From Opitutaceae bacterium (GTDB lineage Bacteria > Verrucomicrobiota > Verrucomicrobiia > Opitutales > Opitutaceae), in contig SXZN01000030.1 of assembly GCA_005787865.1 (NCBI GenBank), positions 1-14,471 on the forward strand: a stretch of DNA of 14,471 nucleotides, given 5' to 3'. Both the position numbers and the translations under genes were made by a program. Positions 5,934-14,471 of this stretch are shown piece after piece; the stretch's first letter is position 1; every line of letters begins with the position of its first letter. The notes below the pieces were generated by a model. It was given only the letters and a program-made list of their open reading frames with translations. It ran no database searches and was not told where the DNA came from.

Positions 5934-8165
5934 ATGATTGTGGGAGTTCAGCCCATGGCCGGTTTCGATAAACTTCTGCACTATAAAGTGCCGGAAGCAT
6001 TACGCGCGGAAATACGAGCGGGCTCGCTGGTACGAGTACCGATTAGTGCGCGTCTTCACCTTGGTTTAGTGATGGAGCTGAATGCTCAGCCCGATTGTGC
6101 GCCCGAGAAATTAAAGTTAATCAGTAACATTCTGCATGATTATCCTGCCCTGACTCCTGATCTGCTGGGGCTCGCTCGGTGGATGCACACTTACTACGCC
6201 GCCCGAAAGGAGACGGTATTGGAGGCCATGATTCCCGCGGCCGTACGCGACGGGGCGCGGTTGAAAACCGAAAAATATCTCAGCCTCGCTCGTAGCCTGA
6301 CGGCTGAAGAGTTAGGCCGGCTCCGGAAGAAGGCGCCGCAGCAGGCCCGCTTGGGGGAATTTCTCCAAGGGCTGAGCCAGCCCGTAAAAAAATCTCTCGT
6401 GCTCACGCGACTTGATCTCACCGCGGCGGTGGTGACGGTGTTGCTCAAACGGGGTTTAGTCCGGGAGGAAACGCGTTCCGTGGAGCGCGTCGCCTACGCT
6501 GATAACTGGACCGGAGGCGAAGTGGTGACGGGTTTGCCCCCTAAACTTAATGCCGAACAGGCCACTGTGGTGCAGGCGCTCAGCACTAGCCTGACGGCGG
6601 GAAAATTTGCCGTTCATTTGCTGCATGGCGTGACGGGTTCAGGTAAAACCGAAGTTTACCTCCGCGCGGTCGAGCAGGTCCTCGCCGCCGGGGGTAGTGC
6701 GATTTATCTCGTCCCCGAGGTGGCCCTCACGCCGCAGACCGTGGCCCGCTTGCGGGGGCGCTTTGAATCGGCGGGGCACAAAACCGTGGTTTGGCATAGC
6801 CACCTCGGGGAGGGCGAGCGCCTCGATGGTTGGACGGCATTGGCTTCGGGGCAGGCGCGAGTGGTGGTGGGAGCGCGGTCGGCGGTGTTTGCGCCGGTGC
6901 AAAATTTACAGCTGATCGTGGTCGATGAGGAACATGAGCCCGCGTATAAGCAGGATGAGACGCCGCGTTACCACGGGCGGGATGTGGCCGTCTATCGGGC
7001 AAAATTAGCGGGCTGTGTTTGCCTGCTCGGTTCGGCCACTCCTTCATTGGAATCCTGGGCGAACGTCCAGGCGAGTAAATATCAGCTCGATGTTCTGACG
7101 AAGCGGGTCGATGACAAAAAATTACCCGATATTCACGTGGTGGACATGCGGATCGAAATAGTGCGGCAACGGGGATTGGTAACCCTTTCGCGCTTACTCG
7201 TTGATCACATGCACCGGCGCTTCAAGCGCAAAGAGCAGATTATTCTTTTTATTAATCGCCGCGGCTATTCCTCGAGTATGCAGTGCCGAAAATGTGGGCA
7301 CGTGGAACAGTGTCCGCATTGCAGTGTGTCGATGACTTATCACCGTGCCGATGAGACGCTGAAATGTCATCTCTGCGGTCATGCCCGAGGGGCGCCGGCG
7401 GTTTGTCCGGCCTGTGCGGCGCCCGACATCCGTTGGCGTGGACTCGGCACGCAGCGGGTGGAGGAGGCGGTCCGGCGGGTATTACCGCGAGCGCGGCTGG
7501 AGCGAATGGATGCCGATACCATGGCGAAAAAGCATCTCTTCCGGCAAATTCTCGGCGATTTTCGCGCCGGTAAAATTGATGTGCTGATCGGCACGCAAAT
7601 GATCGGCAAGGGCCTGGATTTTCCGAACGTTACGCTCGTCGGTTTAGTCGATGCGGATCTTTCCATGCATGTGCCCGATTTCCGCGCGAATGAGCGGACC
7701 TTTCAATTGCTGGTGCAGGTCGCGGGTCGGGCAGGTCGCGGCGATCGGGCGGGGGAGGTGGTGGTGCAGTCGTTCACGCCTAAGTCAGAGGCGATTCAGT
7801 TCGCCCGGCAGGCCGATTATAATGGGTTTGCGGAAGGTGAGCTCGCGATGCGCAAAAAATTTAATTATCCGCCCTACCGCCATCTCATTCACCATATTTT
7901 TCGCGGTCCCAATCAGGAGAAAATAAAATTTTTTGCGGAGCACTGGGTCAAGCAAGTCGAGCAAGCCTTGGGGGGCATCGTGGAAATCCGTGGACCCGCC
8001 CCGGCGCCCATCGAAAAAGTGAAAGATGAATATCGTTACCAGATTTGGTATTTTTGTGCCCGCACCACGGCGGTGGTCCCCGCGTTAGTGCGTTTGCAGG
8101 GCACCGTCAAATGGCCGGACGATGTGATCCAAGTGCTCGACGTTGATCCGATGAGTCTGGTGTAA
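5934..8165 (+). CDS. priA: Primosomal replication restart helicase PriA
   Basis: A 743-residue superfamily 2 helicase that recognises stalled forks and reloads the replisome. The N-terminal 3'-DNA-binding domain begins MIVGVQPMAGFDKLLHYKVP and continues LVRVPISARLHLGLVMEL. Walker A is GVTGSGKT (residues 232-239, K238). The Walker B box is DEEH (331-334), followed by AYKQDETPRYHGRDVAVYRA, the PriA-specific stretch. Eight cysteines form the two zinc sites: C451, C454, C460, C463, C478, C481, C491 and C494. Helicase motifs V and VI are GTQMIGKGLDFPNVTLVGL and QVAGRAGRG (R599, R602). Length and domain order are complete. I chose the ATG at 5934 because family alignment starts there; an upstream in-frame GTG at 5826 adds 36 unrelated residues. 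A purine stretch GCAGG lies too close to the ATG to be a good ribosome-binding site. Confidence 0.97.
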   Translation: MIVGVQPMAGFDKLLHYKVPEALRAEIRAGSLVRVPISARLHLGLVMELNAQPDCAPEKLKLISNILHDYPALTPDLLGLARWMHTYYAARKETVLEAMIPAAVRDGARLKTEKYLSLARSLTAEELGRLRKKAPQQARLGEFLQGLSQPVKKSLVLTRLDLTAAVVTVLLKRGLVREETRSVERVAYADNWTGGEVVTGLPPKLNAEQATVVQALSTSLTAGKFAVHLLHGVTGSGKTEVYLRAVEQVLAAGGSAIYLVPEVALTPQTVARLRGRFESAGHKTVVWHSHLGEGERLDGWTALASGQARVVVGARSAVFAPVQNLQLIVVDEEHEPAYKQDETPRYHGRDVAVYRAKLAGCVCLLGSATPSLESWANVQASKYQLDVLTKRVDDKKLPDIHVVDMRIEIVRQRGLVTLSRLLVDHMHRRFKRKEQIILFINRRGYSSSMQCRKCGHVEQCPHCSVSMTYHRADETLKCHLCGHARGAPAVCPACAAPDIRWRGLGTQRVEEAVRRVLPRARLERMDADTMAKKHLFRQILGDFRAGKIDVLIGTQMIGKGLDFPNVTLVGLVDADLSMHVPDFRANERTFQLLVQVAGRAGRGDRAGEVVVQSFTPKSEAIQFARQADYNGFAEGELAMRKKFNYPPYRHLIHHIFRGPNQEKIKFFAEHWVKQVEQALGGIVEIRGPAPAPIEKVKDEYRYQIWYFCARTTAVVPALVRLQGTVKWPDDVIQVLDVDPMSLV

Positions 8166-8948
8166 AGGCGTCGCGGGATTTCGCGATCAGTTTAAGGCGC
8201 AGCGTGCGGGGGGTGGACATAAATTCGCGCGGGCCGCCGGGGGAAATAATTTCGTCTCGGGCTGCGGTCGGTGGATTGAGCAACCGACCGACGGCAGAAA
8301 GTTGTTCCTCGACCTCGCCGGTGCAGCGCTCGAGTTACGGCAGATTGAGGCGCCGCGGTTCGAGTAACCAAGCGGTGGGTGGGTTGGGACTCGGCGTACC
8401 GGGGCGCAGTAGGGCCATCGACCGGACCCATTTGGCGGCGTGCAAGAGGCACGCCATGCGTTGATGGCCGGCGGTGCTGCGCGGAAAATATTGCCAGCGC
8501 ACGGGCTCGGACATGGCGAGAGGGAAATCCCAGTGCCGGAGTAAGGACGCGCCTGCCTCGGCTTGGGTAAAGCCCAGCAAGGCTCGTTCATGTTCACAGG
8601 CTTCGCGCGGGTAACCATGATTGTTCAAGCGGCAATCCGGATGATTGCGCAGCACCCACTTATCGACCGCGAGCAAGCCGACGCAGTGGAGCAGGCCTAC
8701 GGTATAAGCGATATCACGCTCTTCCCCCACGACGGCGGCCGAATGGTATGCCGCCGGACTGAAATTGTACCGCGCACGTGGTCGCCTCTGCGCCATCCAG
8801 CGCCTAAACGAGGCAAACTCGCCCGAATCACCTCAGCCGCCACCGGAACGTATTCCGCCATCTTGAGCTCGCGCTGGCCGGGCGGTGGGGGGGTGGGGCA
8901 TCTATTTCCGCGTTGCCAAAAACGAAGGCGTGACCGTTGCTGCTCGCT
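8166..8948. other. 783-bp gap without an intact gene between priA and argH
   Basis: Apart from the HDOD remnant, nothing convincing is encoded here. The 106 bp after the priA stop contain a small inverted repeat, TCGCG at 8171-8175 with CGCGA at 8182-8186, but no T run follows on the plus strand, so I do not call a terminator. The frame downstream of the HDOD nonsense stop stays open until a TGA at 8109-8107, inside priA; I attach no meaning to its last part. The stretch 8862-8948 before argH has a G run (GGTGGGGGGGTGGGG near 8884-8898) and no recognisable promoter. Confidence 0.6.
8272..8832 (-). pseudogene. Remnant of an HDOD-domain protein
   Basis: The minus strand carries the second half of an HDOD signalling domain. 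From an ATG at 8796, DIAYTVGLLHCVGLLAVDKW (residues 28-47) matches the core helix, where the classical HD pair reads HC, as is common in HDOD proteins. EHERALLGFTQAEAGASLL (residues 69-86) then HWDFPLAMSEPVRW (88-101) follow the HDOD order E-x3-LG-x2-H/Q-x2-x-G-A. The N-terminal half, usually about 100 residues, is absent, and only about 115 bp separate this frame from argH. The frame stops at TAA 8337-8335, yet the same frame continues sensibly beyond as LERCTGEVEEQLSAVGRLLN, which looks like the original C-terminal helix after a CAA-to-TAA nonsense change. A separate frame at 8861, MAEYVPVAAEVIRASLPRLG, may be a displaced upstream piece. HDOD proteins act in regulation; this copy is probably dead, although a 153-residue product remains possible. 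Confidence 0.6.
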
Positions 8949-10349
8949 ATGGGAAAGCAGTCACAAGTCAGTTGGGGTGGGCGTTTCTCGGCGGGTACCG
9001 CCGAGTTGATGCTACATTTTAGCGAATCGGTCAGTTTTGACCATCGCCTCGCCCCGTTCGATATCCAGGGAAGCCAAGCTCATGCCGCCATGTTGGCGCA
9101 CGTGGGTTTAATCAAGCGGCGCGAACGAGATGCGATTCATCGTGGCTTAGAAGCCATTCTCAATGAGGTTAAAAAGGGCAAATTTAAATGGTCCCAGCAG
9201 CTGGAAGATGTGCACATGAACATCGAACAGGCGCTGACCAAGCGCGTGCCGGCGGCCGCTAAATTGCACACGGCGCGGAGCCGGAACGATCAAGTGGCGA
9301 CGGATATGCGGCTGTATTTCAAGGCCGCCTGTGCGGAGGTCATCGCCAGCTTGCAAGCAGCGCAGCGGGCCATCCTCGCAGTGGTTAAAAAAGAAGGAAA
9401 CGTGTTGCTGCCGGGTTACACTCATTTGCAGCGGGCGCAGCCGGTGTATCTGGCGCATCATTTTTTTGCTTACCTAGAAATGTTGGAGCGGGATGCGGCG
9501 CGTTTCGCCGTGGTGGCTGACCATGCTAATTGGTGTCCGCTCGGCTCCGGCGCGATCGCGGGCACCACGTTGCCAATTGATCGGGAATATACGGCTGAGT
9601 TGCTGGGTTTTGTGGACGCGCAAGGTCGGCCCCGGGTGACCCAAAATAGTATGGATGCGGTCAGCGACCGAGACCTCTACATCGAATTTGCCTCAGCTTG
9701 CGCCCTCGTGGGGGTACATTTCTCGCGACTCGCCGAGGACTTGATCTTGTGGTCGAGCCAAGAGTTTAAATTTATCGAATTGCCCGATGCTTTCTGCACG
9801 GGCTCGAGTCTGATGCCGCAGAAGAAAAATCCTGACTCGCTCGAATTGTTGCGGGGGAAATCAGCGCGGCTGCAGGGCAATCTGCACACTTTGCTGACGT
9901 TGGTTAAAGGGCTCCCGTTGACCTATAATCGCGATTTGCAGGAGGACAAACCGCCGGTGTTTGATAGTCATGATCAAACGGTGCTGTGCCTGGCGGTGCT
10001 GGCCGGAACGGTGACTGGTTTGAAAATGCAGCAGGCTAAATGTGCGGCCGCGGTCGCCGACCCCGCGTTGTTGGCGACAGATTTAGCGGATTACCTCGTG
10101 CGGCGGGGCGTGGCCTTCCGCGCCGCCCATTATGCCGTTGGCGCCGTGGTCAAGTTGGCGGAAAAGCAAGGCGTGCCCCTTAATCGACTGACTAACGCCG
10201 AGGTAAAAGCGATTCATCCCGCTTTGGGTTCGGACTGGACGACCGCCTTTGATCTTTCGGCCGCAATGGCGCGGCGCAAAGGCACGGGTATGCCGGGCCC
10301 GGCGCAGATTGCGCGGCAGTTCCAACGCTGGCAGAAGCTCTTGGGGTAA
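8949..10349 (+). CDS. argH: Argininosuccinate lyase
   Basis: A 466-residue cytoplasmic enzyme that splits argininosuccinate into arginine and fumarate, the last step of arginine synthesis; family members act as homotetramers. It starts MGKQSQVSWGGRFSAGTAEL, the usual opening. It carries the three conserved regions of the fumarase/aspartase superfamily: HTARSRNDQVATD (from H107), YTHLQRAQPV with the catalytic H159, and the serine-loop signature GSSLMPQKKNP (285-295, S286/S287 in the loop). The substrate-binding stretch GLPLTYNRDLQEDKPPVFD follows, and then the C-terminal helical domain. Nothing is missing. I chose the ATG at 8949; a TTG at 8937 would add four residues. mutL begins 34 bp after the stop in the same direction. 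No other arginine gene is visible in the window. Confidence 0.97.
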   Translation: MGKQSQVSWGGRFSAGTAELMLHFSESVSFDHRLAPFDIQGSQAHAAMLAHVGLIKRRERDAIHRGLEAILNEVKKGKFKWSQQLEDVHMNIEQALTKRVPAAAKLHTARSRNDQVATDMRLYFKAACAEVIASLQAAQRAILAVVKKEGNVLLPGYTHLQRAQPVYLAHHFFAYLEMLERDAARFAVVADHANWCPLGSGAIAGTTLPIDREYTAELLGFVDAQGRPRVTQNSMDAVSDRDLYIEFASACALVGVHFSRLAEDLILWSSQEFKFIELPDAFCTGSSLMPQKKNPDSLELLRGKSARLQGNLHTLLTLVKGLPLTYNRDLQEDKPPVFDSHDQTVLCLAVLAGTVTGLKMQQAKCAAAVADPALLATDLADYLVRRGVAFRAAHYAVGAVVKLAEKQGVPLNRLTNAEVKAIHPALGSDWTTAFDLSAAMARRKGTGMPGPAQIARQFQRWQKLLG

Positions 10350-10383
10350 GCGGGAGGGCTCGCGGTCGCGCGTTTTAACCGCC

Positions 10384-12168
10384 ATGTCTGTTATTCGTAT
10401 TCTCACGGACCGAGTGGCCAATCAGATCGCGGCGGGCGAAGTGATTGAACGGCCCGCGGCCGTGGTGAAGGAATTGGTCGAAAATTCTTTGGATGCTGGC
10501 GCCACGCGCGTAGAAGTGGAATTTCGGGCCGGTGGCCGGGCGCTGATCCGCGTCACCGATAATGGCTGCGGGATGACTCAGGAGGATGCCTTGCTCTCCC
10601 TCGAGCGGCACGCGACTAGCAAGTTAGTGGAGACAGCTGACTTGGACCGCCTCGGCACTTTCGGGTTTCGAGGCGAAGCGGTCCCCTCAATTGCGAGTGT
10701 CTCCCATTTTGAATTACAGACGCGCGTGGGAAGCGCCGCGGCCGGCACCGAGATTGTGATTAATGGCGGAAAATTTGTGCACGTGCGTGAATGCGGTCTG
10801 GCCCCGGGCACGCGCATTACCGTGTCGCATTTGTTTAACTCCGTGCCGGCGCGGCGGAAATTTTTAAAAACGGATGCCACCGAGTCGGCGCACATTATTC
10901 AGACGGTCCGCTTATATGCCCTCGCGTGTCCCGCGACGGCTTTTGTGTTGATTGAGGATGGCCGCGTGCTGTTTCAGTCGCCGGTTTGTACCACGCTAGC
11001 GGAGCGCGTGGGGGAGATTTTTGGCCGGCAATTGGTGGCTGATTTGCTGCCGGTGGCGATGGCGGAGACCGGTCTGAAATTGAGTGGGCTGATTGGTAAA
11101 CCCGGCGTTAATCGATCCACGCGTCACGAATTGCTGATGTTCGTAAACCGACGGCCGGTTGATAGCCGGACGCTTAATTACGCTTTAATTGAATCCTATG
11201 CTACGGCCCTCGCGAAAGGCCGTTATCCGGTCGCCGTATTATTTCTCGAACTGGATCCGGCCGCGGTCGATGTGAACGTGCATCCGGCCAAGCGCGAGGT
11301 GCGCTTCCGCAGTGAAGGCGCCGTGCGCGGTTTTGTGATTCGGGCAGTATTGCAGCGATTACGCGAGTGGGGCGCGCCGGCCCCCAGAGTGGAACCGGCC
11401 AGCGCGGGGCCAGTTCACCCGGTTGCGTCGGAGGTAATGCCGGGCGATCCGGTGAGCTTGGCCGCTCCCGCAACCGTGAACCTGCCGCCAACCGCGTTTG
11501 TGGTTAAGCCGCCCGCGCCGCACTCCGCGCCAGCCATCGTCAGAACGGCTGCCGCCCCTTTAAAGGTGAGCGCACCGAGCGCCTCTGCGGCGTTGCTGGG
11601 CTGGCGCTTTCTGGGGACCGCGCATAGCGACTATGCCTTGTGGGAAACGCCGAGCGGTTTGATGGTCTTGGATCGACGGGCCGCGCATGAACGGGTGTGG
11701 TTCGAGCGTTTAGAAATGCAATTTAAGCAAGGAGCGGTTGCGAGTCAGCGTCTGCTCTTTGCGATCCCGGTGGAATTTGACGCCATTGCGAGTGCCTTGT
11801 TAACCGACCAGCTCGCTTTTTTGCAATGCCATGGGTTTGCGGTCGTAGAATTCGGGCGTAATTTTTTCCGCATTGAGGCGGTGCCGGTTTGGCTGGAATC
11901 AAGTGATGCCGTTATTTTTTTGCGCGATATCATCGGCTTGATGCGCGACGGGCAGCTCGATGGGAAGAACCTTGATTTAGCCCGGACGGCCTTAGCCCAA
12001 CTCGCAGCCCAGCAAGCGGTACGGTTGCCGATTAGCCATAACGAGACCGAGGCACTGGCGCTCGTGGCCCAACTTTTCGCCTGCACGCAACCCCATACGA
12101 GTCCGGCTGGTCGGCCAACCCATTTTGAATTGAGTCGCGCTGAATTGCTGCGGCGGTTTCAGCGGTAA
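10384..12168 (+). CDS. mutL: DNA mismatch repair protein MutL
   Basis: A 594-residue GHKL ATPase that links MutS mismatch recognition to strand removal. The N-terminal domain is complete: VVKELVENSLDAGA with catalytic E33, DNGCGM (59-64), TFGFRGEAVPSIASVS (from T92; usually GFRGEAL), GTRITVSHLFNSVPARRKF, FVNRRPVDS (253-261) and DVNVHPAKREVRF (296-308). An Ala/Pro-rich linker spans about 331-405, followed by the C-terminal dimerisation domain. There the endonuclease motif DQHA-x2-E-x4-E reads DRRAAHERVWFE (430-441), with Q and H replaced. The closing CPHGRP-like motif is CTQPHTSPAGRP (567-578). This leaves its nicking activity in doubt. I chose the ATG at 10384, since the reading frame is open further upstream but that part overlaps argH and lacks similarity. 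Gaps of 34 and 88 bp separate it from argH and glgP. Confidence 0.96.
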   Translation: MSVIRILTDRVANQIAAGEVIERPAAVVKELVENSLDAGATRVEVEFRAGGRALIRVTDNGCGMTQEDALLSLERHATSKLVETADLDRLGTFGFRGEAVPSIASVSHFELQTRVGSAAAGTEIVINGGKFVHVRECGLAPGTRITVSHLFNSVPARRKFLKTDATESAHIIQTVRLYALACPATAFVLIEDGRVLFQSPVCTTLAERVGEIFGRQLVADLLPVAMAETGLKLSGLIGKPGVNRSTRHELLMFVNRRPVDSRTLNYALIESYATALAKGRYPVAVLFLELDPAAVDVNVHPAKREVRFRSEGAVRGFVIRAVLQRLREWGAPAPRVEPASAGPVHPVASEVMPGDPVSLAAPATVNLPPTAFVVKPPAPHSAPAIVRTAAAPLKVSAPSASAALLGWRFLGTAHSDYALWETPSGLMVLDRRAAHERVWFERLEMQFKQGAVASQRLLFAIPVEFDAIASALLTDQLAFLQCHGFAVVEFGRNFFRIEAVPVWLESSDAVIFLRDIIGLMRDGQLDGKNLDLARTALAQLAAQQAVRLPISHNETEALALVAQLFACTQPHTSPAGRPTHFELSRAELLRRFQR

Positions 12169-12256
12169 GCTTAGTTAGTGTTCACCCAATCGTCATGTGG
12201 GCCCGATATTCCTAACTTGCCTGCCGCAACGGCACGATTTGTGATCTATTCCCTCC

Positions 12257-14471
12257 ATGCCTGTCAAAAGCAAAGCGAGTCAGTCGGCTAGTCGTGCTCC
12301 CCACCCAGCAGTAAAACCGCCGCCGGTGGATCTGCGTCCGCTGATTGAACGGCATTTGATCTCAACCTTAGCGCGGCATCCGGCCTCGGCGACCCCGCTC
12401 GACTGGTGGGTCGCGACCGCGCTCGCGGTACGGGATACGATTCATGAGCGCATGATTGCGACGCAGCGGCGGCATAATGAGAAAAATGTCCGCCGGCTTT
12501 ATTATTTCTCGCTCGAGTATTTGATGGGTCGACTATTCGGAAATAATTTACTTGCGACGGGTTTGCTGGATGCGGCGCGCGTTGCGCTCGAAGCCTTGGG
12601 TCAGGATTTCGAGCAAATTCGCGAGGCCGAGGCCGATATGGGGTTAGGCAATGGCGGGTTGGGTCGTTTGGCGGCCTGCTTTCTCGATTCGCTCGCGACG
12701 TTAGATTATCCTGCGCTGGGCTACGGGATTTATTATGAATTTGGCCTCTTTAAACAGGCCTTTCAGCAAGGCCATCAAGTCGAGCGCCCTGATAATTGGA
12801 TAATTTTTGGCAGTCCTTGGGAAGTGGTGCGGCCAGAATATGCGCAAGAAGTGCGTCTCTTTGGTCGCGTGGAAAATGTTTTTGATGACCGCGGGAATGC
12901 TCGTCCCCGCTGGGTAGATACGAAGACCATCTTGGGCGTGCCGCATGATATTCCCATCGCCGGCTACGGGACCACGACAGTTAATCTGCTGCGGCTCTGG
13001 GCTTCCAAATCAACGGAAGATTTCGACCTCGAGGCTTTTAATCGCGGTGGTTACGTCGAGGCCGTACGGGAAAAAGCCATCGGCGAAACCGTCTCGAAGG
13101 TGCTTTACCCGAACGATAAAACTGAAAACGGCAAAGAGCTGCGGTTAATGCAGCAGTATTTTTTTGTGGCGTGTTCCTTGCGCGATATCATTCGTCGCCA
13201 TTTCCGCCAGCCGACCAACTCATGGGATAATTTTTCGGACAAGGTCGCCGTTCAGCTTAACGACACTCATCCCGCCATCGCGATCGTCGAATTGCTGCGA
13301 ATTTTATTGGATGAGGAAAATATGGCGTGGGACGCCGCTTGGGCCATTACGAGCCGGACCTTTGCTTACACGAATCACACCCTTTTGCCCGAGGCCCTCG
13401 AGAAATGGACCGTGGGACTCTTTGAGCGACTTTTGCCCCGTCATTTGCAGATCATCTATGTCCTCAATGAGCAACTGCTGCGGGCGGTCGAGCGGCAATG
13501 GCCCGGTGATAATTGGAAAAAAACCGCCTGCTCCCTGATTGAAGAAAATGGCCATAAGCAAGTGCGCATGGCGAATCTCTCCGTCGTTGGCTCGCACGCC
13601 GTCAACGGCGTGGCAGAGATTCACACGGCATTATTAAGGCAGAATCTTTTTCCGGAATTTAACGAACTTTACCCCGGTAAATTCCAAAACAAAACCAATG
13701 GCATCACCCCGCGCCGTTGGTTGCTGAAGAGCAACCCGCGCTTAGCGGCACTGCTGACGCGAAAATTGGGGCGGGCGGATTGGGTGCGTAATCTTGATTT
13801 GCTGCGGGGCCTAGAGGAATTTGCCAATGAGCCGGCTTTTCAACGCGAGTTCATGGCGATCAAACGGGCTAACAAGGTCGATTTAGCTGCAGTCATCAAA
13901 ACGGAGTGCGGCTTGGTGGTTTCACCGGATGCTATTTTCGATGTGCAGATCAAGCGACTGCATGAATACAAGCGGCAGCATTTGAATTTGCTGCACATCA
14001 TGACGCTGTATCGTCGCTTGCTGCAGAATCCCTCGCTCGATTTGGTACCCCGCGTCTTTATTTTTGGGGCGAAAGCTGCGCCGGGCTATGACTTGGCAAA
14101 AAATATTATACGCGCTATCAATGTGATTGGGGCCCATATCAATGCCGACGAGCGCATCGGTGGTAAACTGAAGGTGGCGTTCTTGCCCAATTATCGCGTG
14201 TCACTCGCGGAGAAAATTATTCCAGCCGCCGATCTTTCGGAGCAGATTTCAACCGCGGGTAAAGAAGCCTCGGGCACGGGGAATATGAAGCTCTCGCTCA
14301 ATGGGGCGCTGACGATTGGCACGCTCGATGGGGCTAATGTGGAAATTCGGGACGAAGTGGGGGCCGATAATATTTTTATCTTTGGCCTGACGGTGGAAGA
14401 AGTGGTCGCGCTCACGGCTAAAGGCTACTGTTCGCAGGATTACTATCAGGCGGATGAAGAACTGCGCGCCA
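12257..14471 (+). CDS. glgP: Glycogen/starch/maltodextrin phosphorylase, C-terminus beyond the window
   Basis: An open frame of 738 full codons from the ATG at 12257 to the right edge, with no stop or frameshift; the family is usually about 810-840 residues, so roughly the last tenth is missing. The enzyme releases glucose-1-phosphate from alpha-1,4-glucans using pyridoxal phosphate. Residues 1-35 are a Lys/Pro/Ser-rich leader. The GT35 core follows: YYFSLEYLMGRLFGNNL, GNGGLGRLAACFLDSLATLD (from G131), VQLNDTHPAIAIVELL, FAYTNHTLLPEALEKW, NGITPRRWL, DVQIKRLHEYKRQ and IFGAKAAPGY. The cofactor site is EASGTGNMKLSLNGALTIGT, where K678 should bind the phosphate cofactor. The eukaryotic-type N-terminal phosphorylation region is not evident. 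GlgP and MalP cannot be told apart from sequence alone; I use glgP as the generic name. Confidence 0.96.
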   Translation, partial: MPVKSKASQSASRAPHPAVKPPPVDLRPLIERHLISTLARHPASATPLDWWVATALAVRDTIHERMIATQRRHNEKNVRRLYYFSLEYLMGRLFGNNLLATGLLDAARVALEALGQDFEQIREAEADMGLGNGGLGRLAACFLDSLATLDYPALGYGIYYEFGLFKQAFQQGHQVERPDNWIIFGSPWEVVRPEYAQEVRLFGRVENVFDDRGNARPRWVDTKTILGVPHDIPIAGYGTTTVNLLRLWASKSTEDFDLEAFNRGGYVEAVREKAIGETVSKVLYPNDKTENGKELRLMQQYFFVACSLRDIIRRHFRQPTNSWDNFSDKVAVQLNDTHPAIAIVELLRILLDEENMAWDAAWAITSRTFAYTNHTLLPEALEKWTVGLFERLLPRHLQIIYVLNEQLLRAVERQWPGDNWKKTACSLIEENGHKQVRMANLSVVGSHAVNGVAEIHTALLRQNLFPEFNELYPGKFQNKTNGITPRRWLLKSNPRLAALLTRKLGRADWVRNLDLLRGLEEFANEPAFQREFMAIKRANKVDLAAVIKTECGLVVSPDAIFDVQIKRLHEYKRQHLNLLHIMTLYRRLLQNPSLDLVPRVFIFGAKAAPGYDLAKNIIRAINVIGAHINADERIGGKLKVAFLPNYRVSLAEKIIPAADLSEQISTAGKEASGTGNMKLSLNGALTIGTLDGANVEIRDEVGADNIFIFGLTVEEVVALTAKGYCSQDYYQADEELRA

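Noticed and set aside
8171..8186. Inverted repeat after priA as a transcription terminator.
   Set aside because: The stem is only 5 bp and no T run follows on the plus strand.
12223..12234. A small hairpin (TGCCG, CAA, CGGCA) between mutL and glgP as a terminator or riboswitch element.
   Set aside because: A 5-bp stem with a 3-base loop and no T tract is within chance for this composition.
12217..12245. A possible promoter before glgP: TTGCCT, 17 bp, TGTGAT.
   Set aside because: Both boxes match poorly, and the implied start would leave only a few bases of leader before the ATG; not enough to call.

Overview
The window is a densely packed chromosomal stretch of high-GC bacterial DNA. It carries housekeeping genes (hemW, priA, argH, mutL, glgP) mixed with envelope and regulatory genes. 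Both edges cut through genes. The protein repertoire (IPT/TIG lipoprotein, SecD-P1-like small lipoprotein, MFS transporter of a recognisable clade) and the lack of clear Shine-Dalgarno sequences before the starts remind me of Verrucomicrobiota, perhaps Opitutales/Opitutaceae. That assignment is from memory of family resemblance and was not tested by any search.

Layout. Positions 1-488 (minus) hold the first 162 codons of a lipoprotein with an IPT/TIG domain, running off the left edge. A 63-bp divergent gap follows. A plus-strand operon then covers 552-3343: hemW (radical SAM), a small SecD-P1-head-like lipoprotein overlapping it by ATGA, and a secreted M23 endopeptidase 3 bp further on. It converges with a minus-strand operon (5649 to 3361): an MFS transporter broken by a one-base frameshift, a Fur-family regulator that lost its sensory histidines, and a short TPR protein starting 1 nt after the regulator's stop.

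A divergent intergenic region at 5650-5933, with a candidate minus-strand promoter and two 8-bp direct repeats, separates this from priA (5934-8165, plus). The 783 bp between priA and argH hold no intact gene, only the decayed minus-strand remnant of an HDOD-domain protein. argH (8949-10349), mutL (10384-12168) and glgP (12257 to the right edge) follow in the same orientation with short gaps of 34 and 88 bp.

How they fit together: argH-mutL-glgP look like a loosely co-directional housekeeping run rather than one pathway. The hemW-lipoprotein-peptidase group links a haem chaperone to two envelope proteins only by operon structure. The MFS-Fur-TPR group may be a transporter with a linked regulator, but the substrate cannot be read from sequence. 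I found no mobile element, CRISPR array, RNA gene or clear new system. The most interesting items are degenerate features: the frameshifted transporter, the Fur protein without its metal-sensing cluster, the eroded HDOD gene and a MutL with altered nuclease motifs.
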